This document shows, in pieces, positions 52,918 to 62,489 of a stretch of DNA of 64,000 nt. Source of the DNA: Haematococcus lacustris (lineage: Eukaryota > Chlorophyta > Chlorophyceae > Chlamydomonadales > Haematococcaceae); assembly GCA_030144725.1 (NCBI GenBank), contig JASKMD010000029.1, positions 17,447,746-17,511,745 on the forward strand, read 5' to 3'. Position 1 is the first letter of the stretch. Each line of letters starts with the position of its first letter. The notes below the pieces were generated by a model. It saw only the letters and a program-made list of their open reading frames with translations, was not told where the DNA came from and ran no database searches. The position numbers were made by a program, and so were the translations under genes.

Positions 52918-54984
52918 ATGGAGGCAGGGGTAGGGGCAAGGGCGGGGGAAGTAGCGGGGTCAGAGGTGGGAGGAGAGGATGGGGCGGGGTCAGGGTCAGG
53001 GGTCAAGTCAGGGGCTACAGGGCGTGGGCTTAAAGGTTTGGGAATCCGCCCGTCCGCTCCCTCACGTGGGAGGCATCCCCGGTTTGTTTGCTCTTGGGGC
53101 CCAGCTGTTACGGAGCGTCCCGGGGGCCAGTGGCTAGGCCCGTCATGGGCTGCCCAAGTTCCCTCAAGGGGTGTCACAGAGCAGCGGGGTTGGGGGACAG
53201 GAGTAGGGGTTGGGGTTACAGCTCGGTCTGCGGCGAGGGCCCGGGAGGGGACTGAGGTTTGGGCTAGGTCTGGGGCTGGGTTTGGGGGGGTGGATGGGGC
53301 TGGAGCTAGGGCAGGGGCAGGGGCAGAGGCTGGGCCTGGGGTTGGGGCGGGGGCGGGGGCTGGGGATGTGGATGGGGCGGGAGCAGGAGCTACAGTTGGG
53401 GCCAAGGTTGAGGCTGGGGCCGGGGCTAGGCATGGGTCTGGGGTTGCGGCTGCGGCTGGGGCTGGGGCTACGGTAGCGGCTGGGGCTGGGCCTGGGGCTG
53501 GGGCTGGGGCTGGGGCTGGGGCTGGGGCTGGGGCTGGGGCTGGGGCTGGGGCTGGGGCTGGGGCTAGGGCTGGGGCTGAGGCTGCGGTTGGGGCTGGGGC
53601 TGGGGCTGGGGGTGGGGATGGGGTTGGGGATGGGGCTAGGGCTGGGGCTGGGGCTGCGGCTGGGGCTGGGGCTGGGGGTGGGGCTGGGGCTGGGGCTGCG
53701 GCTGCGGCTACGGCGGGGATTGGAGCTACCCCGATGGCTCTGGACTGTCCCCGCCTTTCCCACCCCCTGATCCCTACCATTTTCCCTACGTCCACCACCT
53801 TCCAGCCCAAAGCCCCAGGGGCCTTTGTGGCCCGGACGCACCTGCCTCCTTTTGTACCTGACCCCATGTGTCACCCCCCTCCTACCTCTCTACCTTTTGT
53901 GCAACCCTCTGGCCCCCCCCACCTCCCTTTGGCCAACCCTCTTTCCTTTTCTCCTCTCTCCCTCCACCCTGAGGGACCCATCGCCATGAGCTCCCCTCCC
54001 AGTCCCCCCCTGCCAGCCTCCCCTCGCCTCCCATGTAACTTGGGGCTGCTGGAGAAGGCCCTAACCAAGGGCGCGGTGCTGGCCTCCAGAGGCAAGGTTG
54101 CGGCCAAAAAGCTCAGAGCTGCCACAGCCAGGGGCCTAGTAGCGGCCGGGCAGTGGGTAGGTGGAGCCCCTTCCGGCAGCCCTCCCTCCCTCATGGACGC
54201 TGAGGTAGCGGACCCCGCCGCCCTTAGTGTTGGCTCCACCCTTCCCCTCCCAACGCAAGAAGTCAGTCCCTCGAGCGGGGTGGACAGCCGGCTTGTCTTC
54301 GCGCGAGGCCGGGCCGTAGAGCTCCAAGGCAGTCAGCCTCCTCGCAGGTCTGTCAGCGTCGCTAGGGCCTCTCCGCGCCCTTCTCCGGATGACAGGAGGG
54401 CCGTTAGGGAGGAGCGTCAGCGGGAGGCTCAGCGTTGGCCTAGGGGAGGCTCTACACAGCCAGCAGCCCAGCTAGCCCAAGGTGGGCCTCGCCGGCGCCG
54501 CTTTGGCATTCTTTCTTCAAGTTCTAGCTCTGATGAGAGGGAGGCTCAGCTTTGGCAGCGGCAAGCCGACAGGCAGCGTGCTACCCACTTTGGCCGTGGG
54601 ACCCCACACACGCTCCGCTACGGCCTGCTCAGCCCCACCACCAGCCTAGCCAGCTCGCAGGGGGCCTCTGCCAGCCCTGTAGTTGAGTCACCTTGCCCCC
54701 AAGAGGAGAGGCCCAGGGTGCCAAAGCGGCAGCAGCCAGAGCGAGTAAGTGTCCAGGATGAAGAGGGTCTGCTCTTCGGTCCTCTTCCCCCTCGGCCCCC
54801 ACTAGCCATCTATAGTCGTGAGCCCCGGGTCCGCCTTCGTCGCCCTGGGGCAAAGCTGGCTTGCATTGAGGCCACTTCCGTCCCTCCCCCCATCCCCCAC
54901 CCCCTGTCAGGTCAGCCTTCTCCTCCTAGCCCAACCTCCCTCCTCCACACACGCGTAGCCCGCGCGGGGGCGAACCAAGCTTAG
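52918..54984 (+). CDS. LINE ORF1 protein
   Basis: The first in-element ATG of the open frame is at 52918, giving 688 residues. The frame is open further left, through the junction into the nuclease RuvC-III exon (…RPAMPKL|TEVARV…), so a chimeric start is possible. Residues 120-270 are Gly-Ala repeats from GGGGCT-type hexamers (53274-53715); a Pro-rich stretch and basic Arg/Gln segments (DDRRAVREERQREAQRWPRG) follow, suitable for RNA binding. No zinc knuckle or RRM was recognised. It ends TAG two bases before the ORF2 ATG (TAGCTATG). Confidence 0.65.
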   Translation: MEAGVGARAGEVAGSEVGGEDGAGSGSGVKSGATGRGLKGLGIRPSAPSRGRHPRFVCSWGPAVTERPGGQWLGPSWAAQVPSRGVTEQRGWGTGVGVGVTARSAARAREGTEVWARSGAGFGGVDGAGARAGAGAEAGPGVGAGAGAGDVDGAGAGATVGAKVEAGAGARHGSGVAAAAGAGATVAAGAGPGAGAGAGAGAGAGAGAGAGAGAGARAGAEAAVGAGAGAGGGDGVGDGARAGAGAAAGAGAGGGAGAGAAAAATAGIGATPMALDCPRLSHPLIPTIFPTSTTFQPKAPGAFVARTHLPPFVPDPMCHPPPTSLPFVQPSGPPHLPLANPLSFSPLSLHPEGPIAMSSPPSPPLPASPRLPCNLGLLEKALTKGAVLASRGKVAAKKLRAATARGLVAAGQWVGGAPSGSPPSLMDAEVADPAALSVGSTLPLPTQEVSPSSGVDSRLVFARGRAVELQGSQPPRRSVSVARASPRPSPDDRRAVREERQREAQRWPRGGSTQPAAQLAQGGPRRRRFGILSSSSSSDEREAQLWQRQADRQRATHFGRGTPHTLRYGLLSPTTSLASSQGASASPVVESPCPQEERPRVPKRQQPERVSVQDEEGLLFGPLPPRPPLAIYSREPRVRLRRPGAKLACIEATSVPPPIPHPLSGQPSPPSPTSLLHTRVARAGANQA

Positions 54985-54986
54985 CT

Positions 54987-57900
54987 ATGCAGCGCCCAGG
55001 TGTGGCTGCCAGGTTTTTGGCGGTCACCCTCAACGTGCAAGGCCTAGCCCAACCGCACAAGCTTCAGGCTCTGCTAGACTGGGCCGCTGACAGCCCGGCG
55101 CAGGTGGTTTTCCTCCAAGAGTGCCACAAGGCGGAAAGCGTGTGGAAGTGGGCCGAAGCCCTCTCCGGGGCCAAGCCAGCCTGGCGTGGTCAGTGGTTCT
55201 ACACTCCCGGCACCGGCAGCTCCCAGGGTTGCCTAGTGCTCGTGAAGCCCTCCACCCTCCTGAAGGGGTGCACCCAGGTGCAGCTGCAGGCAGAGGCGGC
55301 CCAGGGACGGGTCCTGCGAGTGGACGGGGTTCTGGCTGGTAGGCCCGTCTCCTTGGTGTGCGTGTATGCCCCAGCGCAACAGTCGGAGCGCTCCACGTTC
55401 TTTTCTGTTTGCCTCCCCGCCTGCCTTCCCCCATCTGCGGAGGGCCGCCTCATCATCATGGGGGGTGACTTCAATTGCATCCTCTCCCCTTGGGATAGGG
55501 TAGGGGTCCCGCAGGGCTCTCAGCACGGGGAGGCCTGGGTGGGTAGCCGGGGCCAGGGGGCAGAGCAGTTGAGGCAGCTGGTGACGGAGAGGGGCCTGGT
55601 GGACGCCTGGCGGCAGCTACGCCCCCCCTCTGCCAGGGACCTCACTCACTTTAGTGAGCGTTGGCAGACAGGCGCCCGCCTAGACCGGTGGTATGTCTCG
55701 GAGGGCCTAGCTCAGTGGCAGTTGCACAGCACCATCTTGGGGGTGCGGCCGGTGCCCACCGACCACCAGCCCGTCTCAGTCTCCCTGTGCCCTCCCGACC
55801 CCCCCCTCACTGCCCCCGCCCCCTGGCAGCTGCACCCCGCCCACCTTGACGACCCTGAGCTGTTGGACTATCTCAAGGGGTACCTGCAGGCGGAGAACGC
55901 TCACCATGAGGCCGCCAGACAGCTGGGGACGCAGCCTAGGGACGGGCACAGGGCCAGGTGGGCCCGCATCAAGCAGGGCATGGCCCTGCGGGCCCAGCAG
56001 TTCCTGCGGACCAAGCGCCGAGCTAGGCGTGACCTGCGGCAGCGCAGGGAGAAGGCAGCCTTGGCTGCAAGGGCCCACCTCGTGCGCCAACTGCAGCTAG
56101 CAGAGCAGGCCGGCCAGGCAGAGGTGCTTGCAGCGCAGCACCTCGGTGAGTCGACAGCCCTAGCCGGGGTGGGGGAGCGCGTGCAGGTGGCCCATCAGTC
56201 CCTGCTAGCCAGCGCTGTCCTGGACCAGGTGTATGGCGACCGCTCCTCCTTCTTTTTCTACCACCGCGACCAGCCTGCGCACACCCCCACCCTCATCTCC
56301 TCCCTTCAGCTCCCCGGGCAGCCCGGCTTGGCGGCCGACCTCACCACTCCAAACGGGGTGCGCTCAGCGTGCCAGGCCTTTGAACAGCACTATTCAGCCG
56401 CCGCGCCTACCGGAGTCTACGCTGCAAAGGCCATCGACCCAGCCGCGCGCGCCACTCTGCTGAACTGCCTTACCTCACGTCTCACCCCCGCTCAGGCCAG
56501 GGCTGCGGAAGGGCCTGGGGGAGATCCCATGCTCTCGGAGGAGGAGCTGGGTCGGGCCCTTCAGGGCAGTGCTCACAGCAAGGCCCCGGGGCTAGACGGG
56601 CTGCCCATGGAGGTGTACGACCGGCTTTGGCCTCAGCTGGTGGGCCCTTTGCGGGCCATGCTGAGAGAGGCTCTGGCAGATACGAGCGACCCAGCCCCCC
56701 TGGCTGAGTTCCTCACTGGGGTCATTACCCTGGTGCCCAAGGTTGGCAAGCCTAGAGACCAGGTGGCGGGGTACCGCCCCATCACGCTGCTCAACTGCGA
56801 TGTGCGGCTGGTGGCCCGGGCCCTAGAGGACAGGCTGCAGCTGCCGCTGGACCTGCTGGTGTCTCCTTCCCAGTCAGCTTTCATTCTGGGGAGGGACATC
56901 AACGACAGCGTGCAGTTCCACCTTGGCTTGCTGGAGTGGCTCCAGCAGCGGCACAGCCCTGCCTGGCTTCTGTTGCTGGACCTGGCAGGGGCCTATGACA
57001 ACGTTTCCTGGAGCCTGCTCCAGGACACGCTAGAGGCCATGGGGTTCAGTCAGCAGGGGCACGTGCGCTGGGCGCAGCTGCTGCACCGGGGGGCCACCAG
57101 CCAGGTGCTCGTCAACGGCTACCTCACCGACAGCTTCCCCTTGGCCTCTGGGCTTCTACAGGGCAGTGGGGCTTCCCCGTTGTACTGGTGTGTGGTGTTG
57201 CAACCGCTCGTTAGCTACCTCAGCTCGCTCCAGCGGGCGGGTCGCATCTCCACCCCCGCTCTTCCCACTAGTCCCCTGGCCATGCACGCTGCCACCCTGA
57301 CCCCCGCGCTTCCCACCAAGGAGTACGCGGACGACCTCACCATCCTGGTGGCGGATCGGGTCAAGGACGGGGAAGTGGTGGTGGAGGCCTTGGAGCGGTT
57401 CCGCGCCGCAGGCGGCCCAGCGCTGAGCGTGAGCAAGAGCGTGGCCCTGCCGTGCGTCCAACCAGTGACCGGTCAGGGCGAGCCGGAGGCCCTGGGGGCA
57501 GAGGGAGCAGGGTTGGCAAGGATGGGAGGGGAGGGAGGGGGGAGGGGAGGCGCTAAGGGAGGGGAGAGGGGAAGGGTAGAGGCGGGGGCAGGGGCAGGGG
57601 CAGGGGCAGGGGCAGGGGCAGGGGCAGGGGCAGGGGCAGGGGCAGGGGCAGGGGCAGGGGCAGGGGCAGGGGCAGGGGCAGGGGCAGGGGCAGGGGCAGG
57701 GGCAGGGGCAGGGGCAGGGGCAGGGGCAGGGGCAGGGGCAGGGGCAGGGACAGGGGCAGGGGCAGGGGCAGGGGCAGGGGCAGTGGCAGGGGCAGGGGCA
57801 GGGGCAGGGGCAGGGGTAGGGGCAGGGGCAGGGGCAGGGGGGGTCATCCGCGCCGCGCCGCCGGGGTTGGTGGTGCGCCACCTGGGGGTCCCCCTAGGGG

Positions 57901-60509
57901 CGACCTCTTACGCTGCCACAGGAGAGGCCGCCTATGGTGGTGCTGCAGCTGCCATCACAGCGGCCTCCCTCCCTTGGCAGCCCCTGGGCCTCAACCTGCT
58001 TGGGAGGGTACAGGTGGCTCAGCAGTGCCTGGCCAGTAAGGTCATCTACCAGATGGCCGCCGTGCAACCTCCCACAGCCTTGGCGCATGCCATGGCCCTT
58101 GCCATCAAACGCTTTGTCGCTGCGTCAGACCTTCCCCAGGAGCGCAGCCCCAACAGCAACCGCCTGTACCCTAGCGAGGCCATCTGCGTTATGCCCCGGC
58201 GGGAGGGAGGGGTGGGGCTCCCAGACCTAGGGGTCATCAGCACAGCCATGCGGGCGAAGATGTTGGCCCAGCTTTGGTCGCCCCGGGTGCGCCCTTGGCA
58301 ACCCCTTACCCACAGCCTTTTGGCAGACCCCCGCCACGGCCTCAGCACCTGGGTCATCACAGACCCCAGCGCCCCTCCCTTGCGCATTATCACCCCGCGG
58401 CTGCAAGCTCACGTGGCCGCCTTGGCCCAACTTCGTCTGTTCCGGGTGGTACCCCCAGAGAGTCAATCCTTCTACTCAGTGATGGCGGAACCGTTGTGGT
58501 TCAACCCTCTGATCCGCCTGATCCCTTCTGCTAGGCAGGAGGCAGAGAGCCAGGGTTGGACCCATGTCCGCCACGTGCGGGAGGCCCTTCAGCGGCAGTC
58601 TCAGCTCGAGGGTGTCACCCGGTGGGCTGCTGACCTGGTTAGAGCCTGCCTCCCGGAGCCCTGGCAGCAGTGGGTGGACCTCCGTGACCCCCCCCCGCCT
58701 GATTGGGAATGCCTGAGGGTGGGGCCCGGGGTGGGGTTCGTGGCTCGGTGCCACCCCGCGCTCCATCCCTCCCACTGGGTGGCCCCCAACGGGCGGCTCT
58801 TCCCCCTTAACCCCACGGGTCAGGGGCCCCTGGGGACGTTCCAGGTGGTGGAGGGGGCAGTCTGGGAGCCGGCTGCGGTGGCCCGCCTGAACAAGCCCAA
58901 CTACCTCTTGACACCGGAGGAGCGAGCTACCCACCTCCGTCCTCTGCCTGCAGGGCGCCTGGGCGGGCAAGGGCAGGAGGGTGGTCAGGGCCAGGGGCAG
59001 GGGGGGGTAGATAGGGGGGGGGGGAGGGGCAGAGGCAGGGGAGGGAGCGGGGGTAGGGGCAGGGGTGGGGGGCAGGGAGGGTGTGGAGCAGGAGGGCAAG
59101 GTGGAGCCCCAGTGCATAAGGCCGGGCCCCCTCCCTGGCCCAAGGAGGAGTGGCTCCTAGGCCCCTGGGCCCACCTGCAGCTGGATCCCCAGGTGTGGGG
59201 CTTGGGCACCACCACCCTCTTGGAGTTTACGGTCAGGGATGCCAAGGTGCGCCTCCACCAGCTCCAGCGAGTCAGCGCTGACGCGCTCTACCCTCCTGGG
59301 GGGGGCCTGTGGCCGGTGCTTTGGGGTAGGCGCCCCCCACGGGAGGCCGGGGTGGCCCAGGGGACAGCAGTTGACGGAGGGGCGTTCAGGGAGCTGGAGG
59401 AGCGGTGGCAGGCCAGCGCTCAGCAAGTTACAGCCCAGCGAGCAGCGGAAGAGCGGGAGCAGCAAGGCAGGGACGCGGAGGAGCTGCTCCCAGAGGAAGT
59501 GCAAGGCAGCCAGGCGCCGCGCTGGCGAGACACCTCCGCCAGAGCCCCTCCCCGCCCCTCCCCGGAGCAACGAGCAGCCGAGCGGGCGGAGCGGCAGCTG
59601 GAGGCCCAGCAAGGGCCCCGGCGCACCGGTAGGCAGCCAGCTACCCTGCAAGTCCCCCCCGATGGCACGGTGGATGAGCTGGCCGCAGCCACTAGACCGG
59701 GCCAGTCCTGTCTCCAGGTGTGGAAGGAGCTGATGGACCCCACCCTCCGCCGGGAGCATGCCATCGTGGCTTGGCGGGTGCTCCACGGCAGCCTCATGGT
59801 TGGGGCCTTGTGGGGCCACATCCTTAAGGGCGCTGCTGCCCCGGGTTCATCCGCCTGCCGCCTCTGCCAGCCGGGCCAGCTGGAGACCCTCACCCACGCC
59901 TTCCTCACTTGCCCCGCCGTGGCTCCGGTCTGGGAGTGGGTGTTGGATGTGTACGGCCACCTTACCGGCACCCGCCCCCCCTCCGGCGATGCCCTCCTGC
60001 TCCTCAGTGGGCGCCCCACCCGCAGCGAGGCTCCCCCCTTCCAGCCCCCAGACAGTTTGCTGTGGCTCAGGTTGCGCGTGGCCTATCTAGGCACGGTGTG
60101 GCGTCTCCGCAGCTCCGGGGCCGCTACAGCCCTCCAGCCGCAGATGGTGGCACAACGAGTGGCAGAGGAGGTCGTCCTCACCCTCTCCTCCGCTGTTAAA
60201 CGCGACTGGCACCGGGTAGGCAGAGACATCCGGGTGGGCCTTTGTGGAGCGGTGCCCTCCACCTGGTTTAGGGGTACGGACCCGGAGCTTGGCGCAGACC
60301 AGTTTGACCGTTTGTGGCCGGAGCCGTCAGGAGGGTGGTTCGCCAAGGAGGGGGCAGAGGAGAGGGCGCTGGAGAGGGTAGGGGGAGGGGAGGCCGGGGG
60401 GATAGTAGCGGGGGCCAGGCAGCGGGAGGAGAGGGCGTTTGGGGCGGGTGAGCTAGTTGTGCGCCTGTCCTTGCAGTGGCCCGTCCCCTTCCTTGCCCCT
60501 CTTGCTTGA
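54987..60509 (+). CDS. LINE ORF2: endonuclease-reverse transcriptase, 1840 aa
   Basis: Residues about 8-275 form an APE-type endonuclease (LNVQGL, FLQECH, GGDFNCILSPWDR, RLDRWYVS, TDHQPVS). Reverse transcriptase spans about 510-800 (KAPGLDGLPMEVYDRLW, GYRPITLLNCD, SAFILGRDIND, LLLDLAGAYDNVSW, GLLQGSGASPLYW, catalytic EYADDLTIL at 779-787). A Gly-Ala tract of about 88 residues (865-952) separates the palm from the HLGVPLG block near 960. After a second Gly/Gln/Arg-rich tract (about 1325-1380), a zf-RVT motif CRLC...H...C (from about 1622, CRLCQPGQLETLTHAFLTC) lies near the end. No RNase H domain was seen. It nicks the target and copies the element RNA by target-primed reverse transcription. 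Confidence 0.95.
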   Translation: MQRPGVAARFLAVTLNVQGLAQPHKLQALLDWAADSPAQVVFLQECHKAESVWKWAEALSGAKPAWRGQWFYTPGTGSSQGCLVLVKPSTLLKGCTQVQLQAEAAQGRVLRVDGVLAGRPVSLVCVYAPAQQSERSTFFSVCLPACLPPSAEGRLIIMGGDFNCILSPWDRVGVPQGSQHGEAWVGSRGQGAEQLRQLVTERGLVDAWRQLRPPSARDLTHFSERWQTGARLDRWYVSEGLAQWQLHSTILGVRPVPTDHQPVSVSLCPPDPPLTAPAPWQLHPAHLDDPELLDYLKGYLQAENAHHEAARQLGTQPRDGHRARWARIKQGMALRAQQFLRTKRRARRDLRQRREKAALAARAHLVRQLQLAEQAGQAEVLAAQHLGESTALAGVGERVQVAHQSLLASAVLDQVYGDRSSFFFYHRDQPAHTPTLISSLQLPGQPGLAADLTTPNGVRSACQAFEQHYSAAAPTGVYAAKAIDPAARATLLNCLTSRLTPAQARAAEGPGGDPMLSEEELGRALQGSAHSKAPGLDGLPMEVYDRLWPQLVGPLRAMLREALADTSDPAPLAEFLTGVITLVPKVGKPRDQVAGYRPITLLNCDVRLVARALEDRLQLPLDLLVSPSQSAFILGRDINDSVQFHLGLLEWLQQRHSPAWLLLLDLAGAYDNVSWSLLQDTLEAMGFSQQGHVRWAQLLHRGATSQVLVNGYLTDSFPLASGLLQGSGASPLYWCVVLQPLVSYLSSLQRAGRISTPALPTSPLAMHAATLTPALPTKEYADDLTILVADRVKDGEVVVEALERFRAAGGPALSVSKSVALPCVQPVTGQGEPEALGAEGAGLARMGGEGGGRGGAKGGERGRVEAGAGAGAGAGAGAGAGAGAGAGAGAGAGAGAGAGAGAGAGAGAGAGAGAGAGAGAGTGAGAGAGAGAVAGAGAGAGAGVGAGAGAGGVIRAAPPGLVVRHLGVPLGATSYAATGEAAYGGAAAAITAASLPWQPLGLNLLGRVQVAQQCLASKVIYQMAAVQPPTALAHAMALAIKRFVAASDLPQERSPNSNRLYPSEAICVMPRREGGVGLPDLGVISTAMRAKMLAQLWSPRVRPWQPLTHSLLADPRHGLSTWVITDPSAPPLRIITPRLQAHVAALAQLRLFRVVPPESQSFYSVMAEPLWFNPLIRLIPSARQEAESQGWTHVRHVREALQRQSQLEGVTRWAADLVRACLPEPWQQWVDLRDPPPPDWECLRVGPGVGFVARCHPALHPSHWVAPNGRLFPLNPTGQGPLGTFQVVEGAVWEPAAVARLNKPNYLLTPEERATHLRPLPAGRLGGQGQEGGQGQGQGGVDRGGGRGRGRGGSGGRGRGGGQGGCGAGGQGGAPVHKAGPPPWPKEEWLLGPWAHLQLDPQVWGLGTTTLLEFTVRDAKVRLHQLQRVSADALYPPGGGLWPVLWGRRPPREAGVAQGTAVDGGAFRELEERWQASAQQVTAQRAAEEREQQGRDAEELLPEEVQGSQAPRWRDTSARAPPRPSPEQRAAERAERQLEAQQGPRRTGRQPATLQVPPDGTVDELAAATRPGQSCLQVWKELMDPTLRREHAIVAWRVLHGSLMVGALWGHILKGAAAPGSSACRLCQPGQLETLTHAFLTCPAVAPVWEWVLDVYGHLTGTRPPSGDALLLLSGRPTRSEAPPFQPPDSLLWLRLRVAYLGTVWRLRSSGAATALQPQMVAQRVAEEVVLTLSSAVKRDWHRVGRDIRVGLCGAVPSTWFRGTDPELGADQFDRLWPEPSGGWFAKEGAEERALERVGGGEAGGIVAGARQREERAFGAGELVVRLSLQWPVPFLAPLA
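57577..57845 (+). repeat. GGGGCA hexanucleotide expansion inside ORF2
   Basis: About 44 units, nearly perfect, encode (Gly-Ala)n in frame. It sits between the reverse transcriptase palm and thumb regions. Being hexameric, it can change length without a frameshift. The reverse strand reads as Pro/Ala or Cys/Pro repeats and is not a gene. Confidence 0.95.
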
Positions 60510-60964
60510 GCTGGGTTAGCTTGTTAGGGGTTCTGAGTGTTTTGAGGGGTTGGAGACTGTTAGGTCTCTGGGGAGCCCTAGGTTAGGTTCTTGTGTTCGT
60601 TTAGTGGGGGCGGAGGGGCAGCGAGGGTTGTGCCTTGGTGCTGGGGGGCTTAGGGGTGTAAGTTGTGTTGTCCGGGGGTCCCTAGGGTCGGCGAGGTGGA
60701 GGGGTTGCTGAGGGTGGGGGTGTGGGGGGTGTTTGGACGTCTTTCCTTGGGGGGGTGTAGTTACCGTTTTAGGGTGGTTTGGACGCTGTTTGGTGGTGGG
60801 GTGGTGGGGTGGGGTTTGCTTGCCTCTTTGAGGAAGGGAGGGGGTAGCTTGCTCGAGACATGGTCTAGTCTTTCTTTTTCTCTCTCTCTTAGTCTCTCTC
60901 TTAGTCTTTCTTTCTCCTGTAATCTAATTCTCTCAAAAAAAAAAAAAAAAAGCAAAAAAAAAAA
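60510..60964 (+). other. LINE 3' UTR and A-rich tail
   Basis: G/T-rich sequence, then a pyrimidine stretch (TCTCTCTCTTAGTC repeats near 60880-60915), then A17, GC, A11. The tail abuts the right copy of the target duplication directly. Its two-part form could come from tail rearrangement or a template A-GC-A. Confidence 0.85.
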
Positions 60965-62376
60965 GCTGCAGGAACCTGTTCCTGCAGCTGGTCCGCGGCC
61001 CACCCGGAAACGGCGCGAACACTCAGCCAAACGCGGCAGTGGCTGCCGTGCTGGCAGCGCACCCTGACCTTCGCGCCCGCCTCGCAGCAATCCCCCGCCA
61101 CCTGTCTGACACCTGAGCTGCCGCGGATGGGCAGGGGCTTGGACGCAGTCAACCCACTGGCCCATCTTCACGCGGAGTGGCTTGGCGTTGACCCTGGCAA
61201 AACCAATATGGCCACGGTGGCGCACGAGGAGCGCAGCGCCGCCGGCACAGTGGTGTCCGTGCGGCACTGGAAGCTTACAGCCGGTCAGTACTACCGGGAC
61301 AGCGGCATTACGCGGCAGGCCCAGGCGACCAAGACGTGGCTGGCCAAGGTGAAGCCGCAGCTCACAGCCCTGTCGCGGGTCAGCAGCAAGCCCAGCTCAC
61401 TGGCCTCGTACCGGCGGTTCGCCGACACCGTCCTGGAGACGTACGACGCCATGTGGGCCGAGGTCTCAAAGAAGCGCTGGGCCAACGCCAAGTTCAGGCT
61501 GTACTGTGGCAAGATGCGCGTGGTGGCTTCATTCTGGGCCAAGGTAAGGCCCAGTAGCAGCTAGCCACGAGCTAGGCAGCAGCCAACCACAGTCAGCTCA
61601 CCTGGCCAGCTGCTGCTGTTGCTGCCTATGTTGCTGCTACTACCTGACCTTACACATGTTTGCCATTGTGTGCTGTGCCATGTGTGGATGCAGGTCAAGA
61701 AGCAGGCACAGAAGCGGTGGCCGGACCGCATCCTGGCCCTGGCCTATGGGGCAGCTAGCTTCAGCGGCAGCGGCAGCATTGGCTGCAGGGGTGTCCCAGT
61801 CAGCCAGATGAGGAAAGAGGCAGTGCAGCAATTCGGGGCAGGGCGTGTGGTGCTGGTGGATGAGTTCCGCACAAGCCGGGTCAGCTCAGCCTACAGCCAC
61901 CCCATTGAGGCCTTGCCTGGGCAGCCGCCTGAGTCATTCAGGTGAGAGGGTCAGTGGGGGAGGGCCAGGGTAGTGCTGGGAGGTGGTGGAGTGAAGGCGG
62001 CTTGGTAGGGTCAAGATTGGGAAAGGTAAGGAATGAATCTTACAATTGTGCATTGCCCCATGTGTCCATGCAGGTGGCTGCGGCCAGTGTACAGCGAGGC
62101 AAAGCGCTCCCAAGTCAGGGGCTTGATGAGCTCAACAAGCTACAACATCAGGTAAGCACTGACCAGACACTGCACATGTACATGGCTGCAACATATCCCA
62201 CATGAGGTGACACATGACATGGCACATGGCTTGACTCAATGCATTTTCCACACCATGTGCAGGTTCTATGACCGGGACGTGTCAGCCGCGCTAAACATCC
62301 GCCGCTGCGCAGTTGGCCCAGGCCCACGCCCCACCGAGCTGTGCTACTGGGACGGCCGCCCAGCCATGCCAAAGCT
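60965..62376 (+). repeat. 1.41 kb direct duplication flanking the LINE, right copy
   Basis: Right-hand counterpart of 51187-52598, beginning at the end of the LINE poly(A). Coding and intron sequence appear unchanged. Confidence 0.95.
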
Positions 62377-62455
62377 AGGCAGGCCAGGCCAGGAGTGGGT
62401 GTACTTGCGTGACAAGGCCCTGTTGCGTAAGTGGCGGCGCAAGTGGCGGCAATAG
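60965..62455 (+). pseudogene. Type B nuclease copy B2, right part with intact 3' end
   Basis: It repeats the end of the N-terminal domain, the same stop, and all three RuvC exons (61127-61543, 61694-61941, 62074-62151, 62263-62455). Unlike the left part it continues through the true C-terminus: LGRPGQEWVYLRDKALLRKW, then RRKWRQ and TAG. The basic C-terminus resembles the nucleic-acid binding tail of other copies (GYKRLRDK). From RuvC-I onward the reading frame is intact with Asp, Glu and Asp in place, so a truncated RuvC protein could still be made if transcribed. The N-terminus is replaced by LINE 3' sequence. Confidence 0.7.
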
Positions 62456-62489
62456 CCAGCTACAGCAATACAACCCAAGAAACCAAGAT

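Larger units (their letters stand above)
52599..60962 (+). mobile_element. L1-type LINE, about 8.4 kb, with poly(A)
   Basis: The element lies between the two 1.41 kb copies of the type B nuclease gene. It carries ORF1, then ORF2 with endonuclease, reverse transcriptase and zf-RVT domains, a 3' UTR of about 430 bp and an A-rich tail (60936-60964). Element length, intact ORF2 and identical flanking duplications point to a recent insertion. Domain order matches L1-clade LINEs such as those in green algae. The exact 5' end is set by the junction with the duplicated segment; whether it is the natural 5' end is unknown. Confidence 0.9.

Noticed and set aside
57577..57845. Pro/Ala or Cys/Pro rich gene on the minus strand of ORF2
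   Set aside because: Antisense shadow of the hexanucleotide expansion inside the LINE reverse transcriptase frame.
52599..60962. LTR retrotransposon
   Set aside because: The long flanking duplications are nuclease gene sequence with introns, not LTRs; the element has an APE endonuclease, a zf-RVT motif and poly(A) and lacks protease, integrase and RNase H.
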